From the NCBI GenBank assembly GCA_023381995.1, contig JAMCVD010000024.1:1-48396 (forward strand): a DNA stretch of 48,396 nucleotides, in the 5' to 3' direction. The stretch is from Deltaproteobacteria bacterium (GTDB lineage: Bacteria; JAMCPX01). How positions within the stretch are numbered: position 1 is the stretch's first letter; the number at the start of each line of letters is the position of its first letter. Both the position numbers and the translations under genes were made by a program. Shown here one piece after another: positions 41,395-48,396 of this stretch. The notes beneath the pieces are model-generated. The model was given only the letters and a program-made list of their open reading frames with translations. It was not told the origin of the DNA and did no database searches.

Positions 41395-41411
41395 TGGATT
41401 GACATAATCCA
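41395..41411 (+). promoter_or_regulatory. Inverted repeat overlapping a TTGACA box
   Basis: TGGATTGACATAATCCA has perfect 6-bp arms around GACAT and includes the -35-like TTGACA (41399-41404). It lies right after the RACE stop and upstream of the lipoprotein gene. It could be an operator or a weak hairpin; the -10 is poor. Confidence 0.3.
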
Positions 41412-41434
41412 TAAATTTCTGTAATGCCATATCT

Positions 41435-42124
41435 ATGAAGATGAAGAGGTATCTGAGATGTGTCGGCGTGGTCGGCCTGATATCGATAGCAGGCTGTATA
41501 AATGTAAGCGAAGATATCGTCCTGAATCTGGGCGGTTCCGGCAGCCTTCACCTTGTCTATTCCATACCGGAGGCACTGATGAAAGATCAGCAGGGTCTGC
41601 ACAATGCCATGACCCAGACAGGCATCATGTTCCCTCTGACGAAGAAGGACTTTGACAATCAATTCGCGGGACTCGAGGGGGTCCACGTCAGGGGTGTAAA
41701 GACATACACCGACAACGGGTACTACGAAATCGACGGCAGGGTAAAGTTCGCGGACATCAATGCATTAAAGATGAGCAATGTAAGGTTCGTCCTCAGGAAG
41801 AGCGGTACGGACAGTGAACTGGTGATATCGCTCATTAACTCCATGAATAAAAGACAGGCGCCCGGCCAGGACAAGGCGAGGCCCCGTGCGGGCATAAACT
41901 ACGAGAATATACTGAAGGGCTCATTGACCAATTACGGCATAAAGATAGAGGTGAGCTTTCCGACTAAGGTACTGTCCGCAAACGGGAAGATACAGGGCAG
42001 GGACGTCAAATGGGATGTGCCGATGAACGTGTTCCTCAACAGCGAGGCGAAGGAAATGGACCTCCATGCCGTATACTCAGGCAAGCCGACCATTCTCGAC
42101 CGGATAAAGGACTTTTTCAGATAA
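41435..42124 (+). CDS. Predicted lipoprotein, LppM-like
   Basis: This 229-aa protein has a short basic N-terminus and lipobox ISIAGC (about 17-22). The mature part begins CINVSEDIVLNLGGSGSLHLVYSIPE, the pattern of LppM-like proteins (a beta-strand-rich domain with a GsG-hhh-hh-P motif), and ends near KPTILDRIKDFF. Function is not known. No strong RBS is visible; ATG at 41435 or 41441 are both possible. The TAA overlaps the ATG of rmlA by one base, so it is cotranscribed with the nucleotide-sugar genes even though its role may differ. Confidence 0.75.
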   Translation: MKMKRYLRCVGVVGLISIAGCINVSEDIVLNLGGSGSLHLVYSIPEALMKDQQGLHNAMTQTGIMFPLTKKDFDNQFAGLEGVHVRGVKTYTDNGYYEIDGRVKFADINALKMSNVRFVLRKSGTDSELVISLINSMNKRQAPGQDKARPRAGINYENILKGSLTNYGIKIEVSFPTKVLSANGKIQGRDVKWDVPMNVFLNSEAKEMDLHAVYSGKPTILDRIKDFFR

Positions 42125-43188
42125 TGAAGGCGCTTATCCTCAGCGGCGGTAAGGGTACGAGGCTGAGACCAATCACACACACCAGCGCAAAACAGCTTCT
42201 ACCCGTAGCAAACAAGCCCATACTCTTCTATGCGATAGAGGCCATCAGGGACTCGGGTATACGGGACATCGGAATCATCGTGGGGGACACTGCCGAAGAA
42301 GTCAGGAATGCCGTCTCGGACGGCAGGAGATTCGGCGTAGAGGTGACCTATATACAGCAGGACGAGCCGCTCGGCCTGGCCCATGCCGTGCTCATAGCGA
42401 GGGACTTTCTCAAAGACGAGCCCTTTGTCATGTATCTGGGCGATAATCTTATAAAGGGCGGCATTACAGGGCTGGTCGAGCAGTTCAAGCAGCAGTCTCC
42501 CAATTCCCAGATCCTCCTTGCCCATGTCAGGAACCCGAGCCAGTTCGGCGTTGCAGAGCTCCGGGACTCGCAGGTCGTACGACTCGAAGAGAAGCCCGCG
42601 AGCCCGAAGAGCGATCTCGCCCTTGTCGGCGTCTATATGTTCGATAAAAATATCCATGCGGCGGTCAGGGCCATACGGCCATCGAAGAGAGGGGAGCTCG
42701 AGATCACGGACGCAATACAATGGCTCATAGACAACGACCTCAGGGTCCTGCCCCACATCGTGACAGGGTGGTGGAAGGACACCGGCAGACTGGAAGACAT
42801 GCTCGAGGCAAACAGGATGATGCTCGACACCTATGAGACGGACGTCAGGGGCGACGTCGACGAGCATTCGAGGGTGGAATTCAAGGTCGTTGTAGAGAAG
42901 GGCGCGGTCGTCAGGCATTCCACGATCAGGGGGCCTGCCGCGATAGGCAGCGGCGCGAAGATCATAAATTCGTACATCGGGCCGTTTACCTCGATATCCT
43001 CGGACACGCAGATCATAAACAGCGAGATAGAGCACAGCATAATCCTTGAGAACTGCCTTATAGAGGACGTCGGTATCAAGATAGAGGACAGCCTCGTAGG
43101 CAGGAATGCCGAGGTAAAAAGGCTCAATGAGAAGCCCAGGGTCTACAGGCTGCTCCTCGGCGACAACAGCAAGGTGGGGCTGCCTTGA
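42124..43188 (+). CDS. rmlA: Glucose-1-phosphate thymidylyltransferase, long form
   Basis: This enzyme makes dTDP-glucose from dTTP and glucose-1-phosphate. At 354 aa it is the long form with an added C-terminal left-handed beta-helix (HSTIRGPAAIGSGAKIINSYIGPFTSI). The N-terminal nucleotidyltransferase shows LILSGGKGTRLRPIT, LPVANKPILFYAIE, QDEPLGLAHAV, MYLGDNLI and GWWKDTGRLEDMLEA. The track's ORF starts at 42010 inside the lipoprotein gene; ATG 42124 begins the family sequence. It leads the rml/ugd/uxs run. Long-form members vary in specificity (some are UTP-dependent), but the rmlB-rmlC-rmlD neighbours support dTDP-glucose. Confidence 0.93.
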   Translation: MKALILSGGKGTRLRPITHTSAKQLLPVANKPILFYAIEAIRDSGIRDIGIIVGDTAEEVRNAVSDGRRFGVEVTYIQQDEPLGLAHAVLIARDFLKDEPFVMYLGDNLIKGGITGLVEQFKQQSPNSQILLAHVRNPSQFGVAELRDSQVVRLEEKPASPKSDLALVGVYMFDKNIHAAVRAIRPSKRGELEITDAIQWLIDNDLRVLPHIVTGWWKDTGRLEDMLEANRMMLDTYETDVRGDVDEHSRVEFKVVVEKGAVVRHSTIRGPAAIGSGAKIINSYIGPFTSISSDTQIINSEIEHSIILENCLIEDVGIKIEDSLVGRNAEVKRLNEKPRVYRLLLGDNSKVGLP

Positions 43189-43258
43189 CGGGCAGGTGCC
43201 GGGTATCCTCGCTTCTGCACAGCAGGGCCGTACGAAAGGGCTTATGGAGGAACGGATA

Positions 43259-43714
43259 ATGATAGACGGTGTAAAGGTCAAAAACCTCAAGGTAATATGC
43301 GACGAGCGGGGCAGGCTCATGGAGATCCTCCGCTCGGACGACGATGTCTTTCAAAAGTTCGGTCAGGTCTACATGACCACGGCGTACCCCGGCGTCGTAA
43401 AGGCATGGCACTACCATAAACATCAGACGGACAACATGACCGTGGTCAGGGGCATGATGAAGATCGTGCTGTACGACGGCAGGGAAGGCTCCAGGACGAA
43501 GGGCGAGGTCAACCAGTTCTTTGCAGGCGAGCACAGCCCGATACTCGTCTCCATACCGGAGATGGTATACCACGGGTTCAAGTGTATCAGCGAGACGGAG
43601 GCCATCGTCATAAACATACCGACCACTGTATTCAACTACGGGCAGCCGGACGAGTACCGGGTCGACCCCCACAAAAACGATATACCGTACGACTGGTCCC
43701 GAAAAGACGGCTAA
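43259..43714 (+). CDS. rmlC: dTDP-4-dehydrorhamnose 3,5-epimerase-like cupin
   Basis: This 151-aa RmlC-type cupin epimerises C3 and C5 of dTDP-4-keto-6-deoxyglucose. It opens with VKVKNLKVICDERGRLMEILR, has the active-site strand GVVKAWHYHKHQTDNMTVVRG with the conserved His, then MMKIVLYDGREGS and PEMVYHGFKCIS. The C-terminal region FNYGQPDEYRVDPHKNDIPYDW matches this branch. GGAGG lies 8 nt before the ATG at 43259, so I prefer it to the in-frame ATG at 43244 and to the longer track ORF. It is shorter than canonical RmlC (about 180 aa), as in related deep-branching epimerases, so a pure 3- or 5-epimerase is possible. Confidence 0.88.
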   Translation: MIDGVKVKNLKVICDERGRLMEILRSDDDVFQKFGQVYMTTAYPGVVKAWHYHKHQTDNMTVVRGMMKIVLYDGREGSRTKGEVNQFFAGEHSPILVSIPEMVYHGFKCISETEAIVINIPTTVFNYGQPDEYRVDPHKNDIPYDWSRKDG

Positions 43715-43752
43715 CCCGGGAAATGCATGTGCAAGATAGAGAAGTTTGTGTA

Positions 43753-43905
43753 ATGAGTGACAAGCCTGCGTCGAACAGAGATATTCTTCGAATATCGGCG
43801 AAAACTACAACGATGGTTTGTGCATATAAACTTACAGAGGGCTATAACATCCCTTTTGACAGAAAGCTTATAGAGCTTAGGTGGATCGCAGGATTGAACG
43901 AATGA
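43753..43905 (+). CDS. Small hypothetical ORF between rmlC and rmlB
   Basis: A 50-codon ORF (MSDKPASNRDILRISAKTTT...IAGLNE) fills the only sizeable gap (234 bp) in the nucleotide-sugar operon. The RBS is weak (GAGAAG, 9 nt upstream) and no family is recognised. The gap is A+T-richer than its surroundings, so this may be the remnant of a displaced gene or simply spacer. Confidence 0.25.
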   Translation: MSDKPASNRDILRISAKTTTMVCAYKLTEGYNIPFDRKLIELRWIAGLNE

Positions 43906-43948
43906 GCAAACTTCCCTATTGCATTTTTCGGGCTTGGAGAGACGGTCA

Positions 43949-44977
43949 ATGAAGATACTCGTTACAGGCGGGGCCGGCTTCATAGGCTCCAATTTCATAC
44001 ATTACATGCTCGAGCACCATCCGGATTATGATATTATAAACCTCGATAAGCTTACCTACGCAGGCAACCTCGAGAACCTCAGGGACATAGGTCCGGGCAA
44101 GCGCTATAGGTTTGAGAGGGGGGACATAGCCGATGCAGACCTCGTGCGCGGTATCATGGATCAGGGCATAGATGCCGTCATAAACTTTGCCGCTGAGTCC
44201 CACGTGGACAGGAGCATACTCGAACCCGCCTCTTTTATAAAGGCGAACATACTCGGGACCCACGTGCTGCTCGATACCGCACGGGAGAGGCGCATATCGA
44301 GGTTTGTCCAGATCTCCACGGACGAGGTGTACGGATCGCTCGGGGCGACGGGGAGGTTCACGGAGGAGACATGCCTCCGTCCCAACAGCCCCTACTCCGC
44401 GAGCAAGGCGTCGGCCGATATGATTGCGCTCGCTTACCACAGGACCTTCGGTATGCCAGTCCTGATAACGAGGACGTCAAACAACTACGGGCCCTACCAG
44501 TTCCCGGAAAAGCTCCTTCCTCTCGCGATTACGAACCTCATGGAGGACAGGTCCGTCCCCATATACGGAGACGGGCTGAACGTCAGAGACTGGATCTTCG
44601 TAATGGACAACGCGGAGGCCATAGACATGGTCCTGCATAAGGGAGAAGACGGCGAGATATACAATATCGGTGCAGGCCACGAGAGCACGAACATATCGTT
44701 GGTAAGTAGCGTCCTCGGTATTATGGGGAAGCCCAGCTCCCTGATAGCTTATGTCAAGGACAGGCCGGGCCACGACAGGAGGTACGCCATCGATCCCTCG
44801 AAGATCATGACCGCACTTGGATGGTCCCCCCGTACCACGCTCCGCGACGGACTGAAGATGACCGTGGATTGGTATACGAAGAACGTGGGCTGGTGGAAAA
44901 GGGTCAGGTCGGGCGAGTATCTGGAATACTACGAAAAGAATTATTCTGCGAAAGGACTGAAGACGGACAGCCGATGA
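43949..44977 (+). CDS. rmlB: dTDP-glucose 4,6-dehydratase
   Basis: This short-chain dehydrogenase forms dTDP-4-keto-6-deoxyglucose. It is 342 aa, with the NAD-binding [54 protein letters not shown] (TDE catalytic motif), NSPYSASKASADM (YxxxK) and RTSNNYGPYQFPEKLLPL. These are diagnostic of RmlB rather than other 4,6-dehydratases. The ATG at 43949 follows GGAGAGACGG; the track start 30 bp upstream has no RBS. Its TGA overlaps the rmlD ATG. Confidence 0.96.
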   Translation: MKILVTGGAGFIGSNFIHYMLEHHPDYDIINLDKLTYAGNLENLRDIGPGKRYRFERGDIADADLVRGIMDQGIDAVINFAAESHVDRSILEPASFIKANILGTHVLLDTARERRISRFVQISTDEVYGSLGATGRFTEETCLRPNSPYSASKASADMIALAYHRTFGMPVLITRTSNNYGPYQFPEKLLPLAITNLMEDRSVPIYGDGLNVRDWIFVMDNAEAIDMVLHKGEDGEIYNIGAGHESTNISLVSSVLGIMGKPSSLIAYVKDRPGHDRRYAIDPSKIMTALGWSPRTTLRDGLKMTVDWYTKNVGWWKRVRSGEYLEYYEKNYSAKGLKTDSR

Positions 44978-45840
44978 CGGGCCTGAAGGTCTTTATTGCA
45001 GGCGCAGGCGGCATGCTTGCCAGCGCCCTGGAACGCCTGCTCGGTACGGCGTTCGAGCTGAGGGCGCTGACCGAGGCACAGCTCGATATAACGGACAGCG
45101 CGGCGGTCTTCGAGGCGATAAGAGAGGCCAGACCGGACGTGATCGTCAATGCAGCGGCATACACCGCTGTCGATCAGTGCGAGACCGAGCAGGGGAAGGC
45201 GATGCTCGTCAACGGTACCGCGGTCGGCCACCTCGCACGGGCCGCCGAGATGACGGGCGCGAGGATCATCCATTTCAGCACGGACTATATCTTCGACGGA
45301 GAGAAGGAAGGCCCCTACGGAGAGGACGACGTGCCCAATCCCGTCTCTGCATACGGCCGCTCCAAGCTTATGGGGGAGCGGGAACTCCTGCGCTTTACGC
45401 AGAACTATATCATCATACGTACGCAGTGGCTCTACGGCGAGAATGGCAAGAACTTCGTGGACACGATTGTCCGGCTTGCGCGGCAGCAGGACGAGCTGAA
45501 GGTCGTCGACGACCAGTACGGCAGCCCCACTTATACGATGGACCTCGCCCGTGTCGTCGGATGGTTTGCAGAGCACCGGGACATAAAGGGGCAGGTCTTT
45601 CATTTCTCGAACGAAGGGGTTGTATCGTGGTTCGGGTTTGCACGCGAGATACTGAAGCTTGCCGGCATCGGGACCAGGCTTGTCCCGGTCGATACCTCCG
45701 CGTTCCCGAGACCAGCGAAGAGGCCGCACAACTCTGCACTCGACAAGACGAAGATCAGGCGGCTCACAAATATTGACATACGACCGTGGTTTGATGCACT
45801 GTATGAGTACATGGAGAACACCGGAAGGGTAGCAAAGTAG
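44974..45840 (+). CDS. rmlD: dTDP-4-dehydrorhamnose reductase
   Basis: This enzyme carries out the last step of dTDP-L-rhamnose synthesis. It is 288 aa, an SDR with FIAGAGGMLASALERLL, PDVIVNAAAYTAVDQCE, IHFSTDYIFDGEKEGPYGEDD, YGRSKLMGERELL (YxxxK) and IIRTQWLYGENGKNFVDTI, all typical of RmlD. The correct start is the ATG at 44974, which overlaps the rmlB stop (ATGA); the track ORF begins 153 bp too early inside rmlB. Together with rmlA, rmlC and rmlB it completes the rhamnose pathway. Confidence 0.95.
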   Translation: MTGLKVFIAGAGGMLASALERLLGTAFELRALTEAQLDITDSAAVFEAIREARPDVIVNAAAYTAVDQCETEQGKAMLVNGTAVGHLARAAEMTGARIIHFSTDYIFDGEKEGPYGEDDVPNPVSAYGRSKLMGERELLRFTQNYIIIRTQWLYGENGKNFVDTIVRLARQQDELKVVDDQYGSPTYTMDLARVVGWFAEHRDIKGQVFHFSNEGVVSWFGFAREILKLAGIGTRLVPVDTSAFPRPAKRPHNSALDKTKIRRLTNIDIRPWFDALYEYMENTGRVAK

Positions 45841-45892
45841 GCCGATAGTGCGCAGTCCGGGTTAAGAGAAGCATGGAAATGTGGAGGCTTTT

Positions 45893-47200
45893 GTGAAACT
45901 CGCCATTATAGGAACGGGGTATGTCGGACTTGTCACGGGCACGTGCTTTGCCGACAGCGGTAACGACGTCGTGTGTATGGACATCGACAGGGAGAAGATC
46001 GATGCCCTGCGGAAGGGTGCTGTTCCCCTCTACGAGCCGGGCCTGAAGGAGCTCATCCATAAGAACCATAGAGAGGGTAGGCTCGGCTTTACGACGGACA
46101 TTGGGAAGGCCGTTCGGGGCTCGAAGATCATATTCATCGCCGTGGGGACCCCACCGGACAGGAACGGCGCCACCGATCTCAGGGGCATAAAGGCGGTCGC
46201 ACGGGACATCGGCAGACACATGAACGAGTACAAGATCGTCGTGACGAAGAGCACCGTCCCCGTGGGGACGTCCGACCTGATCCGCACGATCGTATCAAGG
46301 GAGACGGACATCCGGTTCGATATCGCATCGAACCCGGAGTTTTTGAAGGAGGGTGCGGCCATAGACGATTTTATGAAGCCCGACCGTGTTGTTATCGGCG
46401 TGGACAGCGAAAAGACGGGGGAGGTGCTGAGGTCGCTGTACGAGCCCTTCACCCGCACCGGGAACCCCATCATCGTTACGGACATACGCAGCTCGGAGAT
46501 GATAAAGTATGCGGCCAACGCCATGCTTGCGACGAAGATATCCTTCATAAACGAGTTCGCAAACCTGTGTACCGTCATGGGTGCGGACATCGACGACGTG
46601 AGGAAGGGCATAGGCTACGACAACCGCATAGGGCATCTCTTCCTGTTTCCCGGGGTGGGGTACGGGGGCTCCTGCTTTCCCAAGGACGTCAAGAGTATAA
46701 TCCACGATGCCGGACGGCACGGATATGCAATGGAGCTGCTCTCGGCAGTGGACCGTGTGAACGACAATCAGAAGGCGCTGATGCCGGCCGTGATAAAAAG
46801 ACATTTCAACGGTAGGCTCAGGGGGAGACGACTTGCGGTATGGGGGCTTGCGTTCAAGCCCAAGACGGACGATATACGGGAGGCGCCCTCCATCGTTATC
46901 ATCAATGCACTGCTGAAGGCCGGTGCCGGCATCATCGCGCACGACCCGGAGGCGATGCGGAACATAAAGGCCGTGTTCGGCAGGAAGATCGGGTACGCGG
47001 ACGATATGTACGGCGCCCTCAAGAACGTGGACGGACTTGTCCTCGTTACGGAGTGGAACGAGTACCGCAAGCCGGACCTTGACAGGATGGCGAGGCTGAT
47101 GAAGGGGAGGGTGGTCTTCGATGGCAGGAACATATTCGACAGACGCCAGCTCCTGGACGTGGGTTTTCAATACTACGGCATAGGAAGGCGGACGGGATGA
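45893..47200 (+). CDS. ugd: UDP-glucose 6-dehydrogenase
   Basis: This enzyme oxidises UDP-glucose to UDP-glucuronate with two NAD+. It is 435 aa, with N-terminal [82 protein letters not shown] and the catalytic Cys in [12 protein letters not shown]. The UDP-binding C-terminal domain shows [19 protein letters not shown]. Both candidate starts are GTG; the one at 45893 has GGAGG 5 nt upstream. Its stop overlaps the uxs start (ATGA), consistent with channelling of UDP-glucuronate to the next enzyme. Confidence 0.96.
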   Translation: MKLAIIGTGYVGLVTGTCFADSGNDVVCMDIDREKIDALRKGAVPLYEPGLKELIHKNHREGRLGFTTDIGKAVRGSKIIFIAVGTPPDRNGATDLRGIKAVARDIGRHMNEYKIVVTKSTVPVGTSDLIRTIVSRETDIRFDIASNPEFLKEGAAIDDFMKPDRVVIGVDSEKTGEVLRSLYEPFTRTGNPIIVTDIRSSEMIKYAANAMLATKISFINEFANLCTVMGADIDDVRKGIGYDNRIGHLFLFPGVGYGGSCFPKDVKSIIHDAGRHGYAMELLSAVDRVNDNQKALMPAVIKRHFNGRLRGRRLAVWGLAFKPKTDDIREAPSIVIINALLKAGAGIIAHDPEAMRNIKAVFGRKIGYADDMYGALKNVDGLVLVTEWNEYRKPDLDRMARLMKGRVVFDGRNIFDRRQLLDVGFQYYGIGRRTG

Positions 47201-48132
47201 ACAGGAGGGTCGTGATAACGGGCGGCGCCGGCTTTATAGGCTCGCACCTGTGCGAATATTTTCTCGGGAAGTCGTACGACGTGCTCTGCGTGGACAATCT
47301 CTTGACCGGCTCCATGGACAACATATCGCACCTGTCCGGTGTAAAAGGGTTTGTCTTCATGAACCATGACATAACGAACGATCTGCAGGTGCCTGGCAGG
47401 GTCGACTATGTGCTCAACTTCGCCTCGCCGGCAAGCCCGGTCGACTACCTTGAGCACCCCATAGAGACGCTCAAGGTCGGCTCATTCGGCACGCACACGT
47501 CCATAGGCCTTGCAAAAGAAAAGGGTGCGAGGTACTTCCTCGCCTCGACCTCCGAGGTGTACGGCGACCCGCTCGTCAACCCACAGCCCGAGACATACTG
47601 GGGGAACGTCAACTCCGTGGGACCGCGCAGCGTCTATGACGAGGCCAAGCGATTCGCCGAGGCGATGACGATAGGGTACCATAGGTTCCATAAGGTGGAC
47701 GTAAGGATCGTAAGGATCTTCAACACGTACGGCCCGCGTATGCGTCTCAACGACGGCCGCGTTGTCCCCAATTTCGTTATGCAGGCGCTTCACAACGAGC
47801 CCCTGACCGTGTACGGCGACGGCTCGCAGACAAGGAGCTTCTGCTATGTCTCCGACCTTGTCGAAGGCATATACAGGCTCCTGGTGTCCGACTATGTTGG
47901 TCCGGTGAACCTCGGCAACCCGGAGGAATGGAAGATCATCGACTTTGCACGGCATATCATAGCTCTTTCCGGCTCCAGGAGCACGATCGCGTACAAGCCC
48001 TTGCCGCAGGATGATCCGAAGCAGAGGAGGCCGGACATAGCGCTCGCAAAGAGGCTGCTCGCCTGGGAACCGAAGGTCGGGCTGGACGAGGGCCTGAGAA
48101 AAACGATGGGCCATTTCCTGAAACAGAGATAA
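47197..48132 (+). CDS. uxs: UDP-glucuronate decarboxylase (UDP-xylose synthase)
   Basis: This SDR enzyme decarboxylates UDP-glucuronate to UDP-xylose. It is 311 aa, with [71 protein letters not shown] (YxxxK), [23 protein letters not shown] and [20 protein letters not shown]. The SPASP and GPRM signatures separate UXS from 4-epimerases. It is coupled to ugd by ATGA overlap. The pair would supply UDP-xylose to the local glycosyltransferases. Confidence 0.95.
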   Translation: MNRRVVITGGAGFIGSHLCEYFLGKSYDVLCVDNLLTGSMDNISHLSGVKGFVFMNHDITNDLQVPGRVDYVLNFASPASPVDYLEHPIETLKVGSFGTHTSIGLAKEKGARYFLASTSEVYGDPLVNPQPETYWGNVNSVGPRSVYDEAKRFAEAMTIGYHRFHKVDVRIVRIFNTYGPRMRLNDGRVVPNFVMQALHNEPLTVYGDGSQTRSFCYVSDLVEGIYRLLVSDYVGPVNLGNPEEWKIIDFARHIIALSGSRSTIAYKPLPQDDPKQRRPDIALAKRLLAWEPKVGLDEGLRKTMGHFLKQR

Positions 48133-48237
48133 GCTCCTTTTCGGGTTATGGTTGAAAGTACATATCAACCCGTATTCTCCAAATAAGAATGAAAATTTGT
48201 ATTGGGAAAACTCCTTTTCTCCTCTATAATGGAGGCA

Positions 48238-48396
48238 TGTCAAGCGACATCGAAAAGTGTAACAAAAAGCGACACGAAAAGTGTACCACCCGAGCCATTA
48301 AAAACTCCCTTTTCTCCTGATTTCACCCCATGCCAGGGTATCAACCACCTCCCGATCGTTTGGCAATGAGGCTTTTAGAAAGCCGTTTTTCGACTT
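48238..48396. mobile_element. Terminus of an IS21-family-like insertion sequence (cut by window end)
   Basis: TGTCAAGCGACATCG opens two direct repeats, GCGACATCGAAAAGTGTAAC (48245-48264) and GCGACACGAAAAGTGTACC (48270-48288). Multiple short repeats of the form CGACA-GAAAAGTGTACCA just inside the end are typical of IS21 family termini. No transposase gene is complete here; whether istA or istB lies next cannot be told from what remains. Confidence 0.45.

Noticed and set aside
1-48396. CRISPR arrays, tRNA or rRNA genes, prophage genes
   Set aside because: No regularly spaced direct repeats, cloverleaf-like sequences with a T-loop, or phage structural genes were recognised on reading either strand.

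Overview
The window is bacterial and Gram-negative (lpxC, an OmpP1/FadL-type porin, several lipoproteins, polysaccharide genes). RNase Y next to zapA and 5-formyl-THF cyclo-ligase, a K+-independent-type H+-pyrophosphatase, an octaheme cytochrome c, paired acyl-CoA dehydrogenases and a corrinoid-activating (RACE) protein suggest an anaerobic member of the Desulfobacterota (old Deltaproteobacteria) or a relative such as Nitrospirota. This is inferred from gene content only. No rRNA or tRNA gene was seen.

Layout. 1-572: gene-poor, holding one copy of a palindromic repeat and a TetR-type operator. 573-3538: TetR regulator and two acyl-CoA dehydrogenases (fatty-acid catabolism). 3615-7887, minus strand: lpxC, a HIT protein, an overlapping YjbQ-PilZ-DUF502 set, a lipoprotein and a lone feoA. 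8106-13079, plus: a HAS/NodC-like glycosyltransferase, then a hybrid histidine kinase overlapping a two-receiver HD-GYP protein; between them on the minus strand lies an unlisted 45-codon ORF with a strong RBS and a sigma-54-like promoter. 13200-19662, plus: NHL/IPT lipoprotein, a CaCA-type exchanger translationally coupled to hppA, and fmt. 19711-21210, minus: octaheme cytochrome. 21411-24091, plus: zapB-like, zapA, 5-FCL and rny.

24103-38399 is the accessory part. On the minus strand are asparagine synthase, a DPM1-like glycosyltransferase, a second repeat copy, a B12-binding radical SAM protein and a large GT-C membrane glycosyltransferase carrying four SLBB-like repeats. Divergent from these, on the plus strand, are three more B12-binding radical SAM proteins and a second GT-C/SLBB fusion. 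The plus-strand radical SAM genes are visibly A+T-richer than the flanks. Two GT-C/SLBB chimeras bracketing corrinoid-type radical SAM enzymes is the best candidate here for an undescribed system, probably making or modifying a surface glycan or glycolipid (inference).

38557-48132, plus: FadL-like porin, RACE protein, a lipoprotein, then a tightly packed nucleotide-sugar module (rmlA long form, rmlC-like, rmlB, rmlD, ugd, uxs) able to supply dTDP-rhamnose, UDP-glucuronate and UDP-xylose. These are plausible donors for the glycosyltransferases upstream. The window ends in what looks like the terminus of an IS21-family element.
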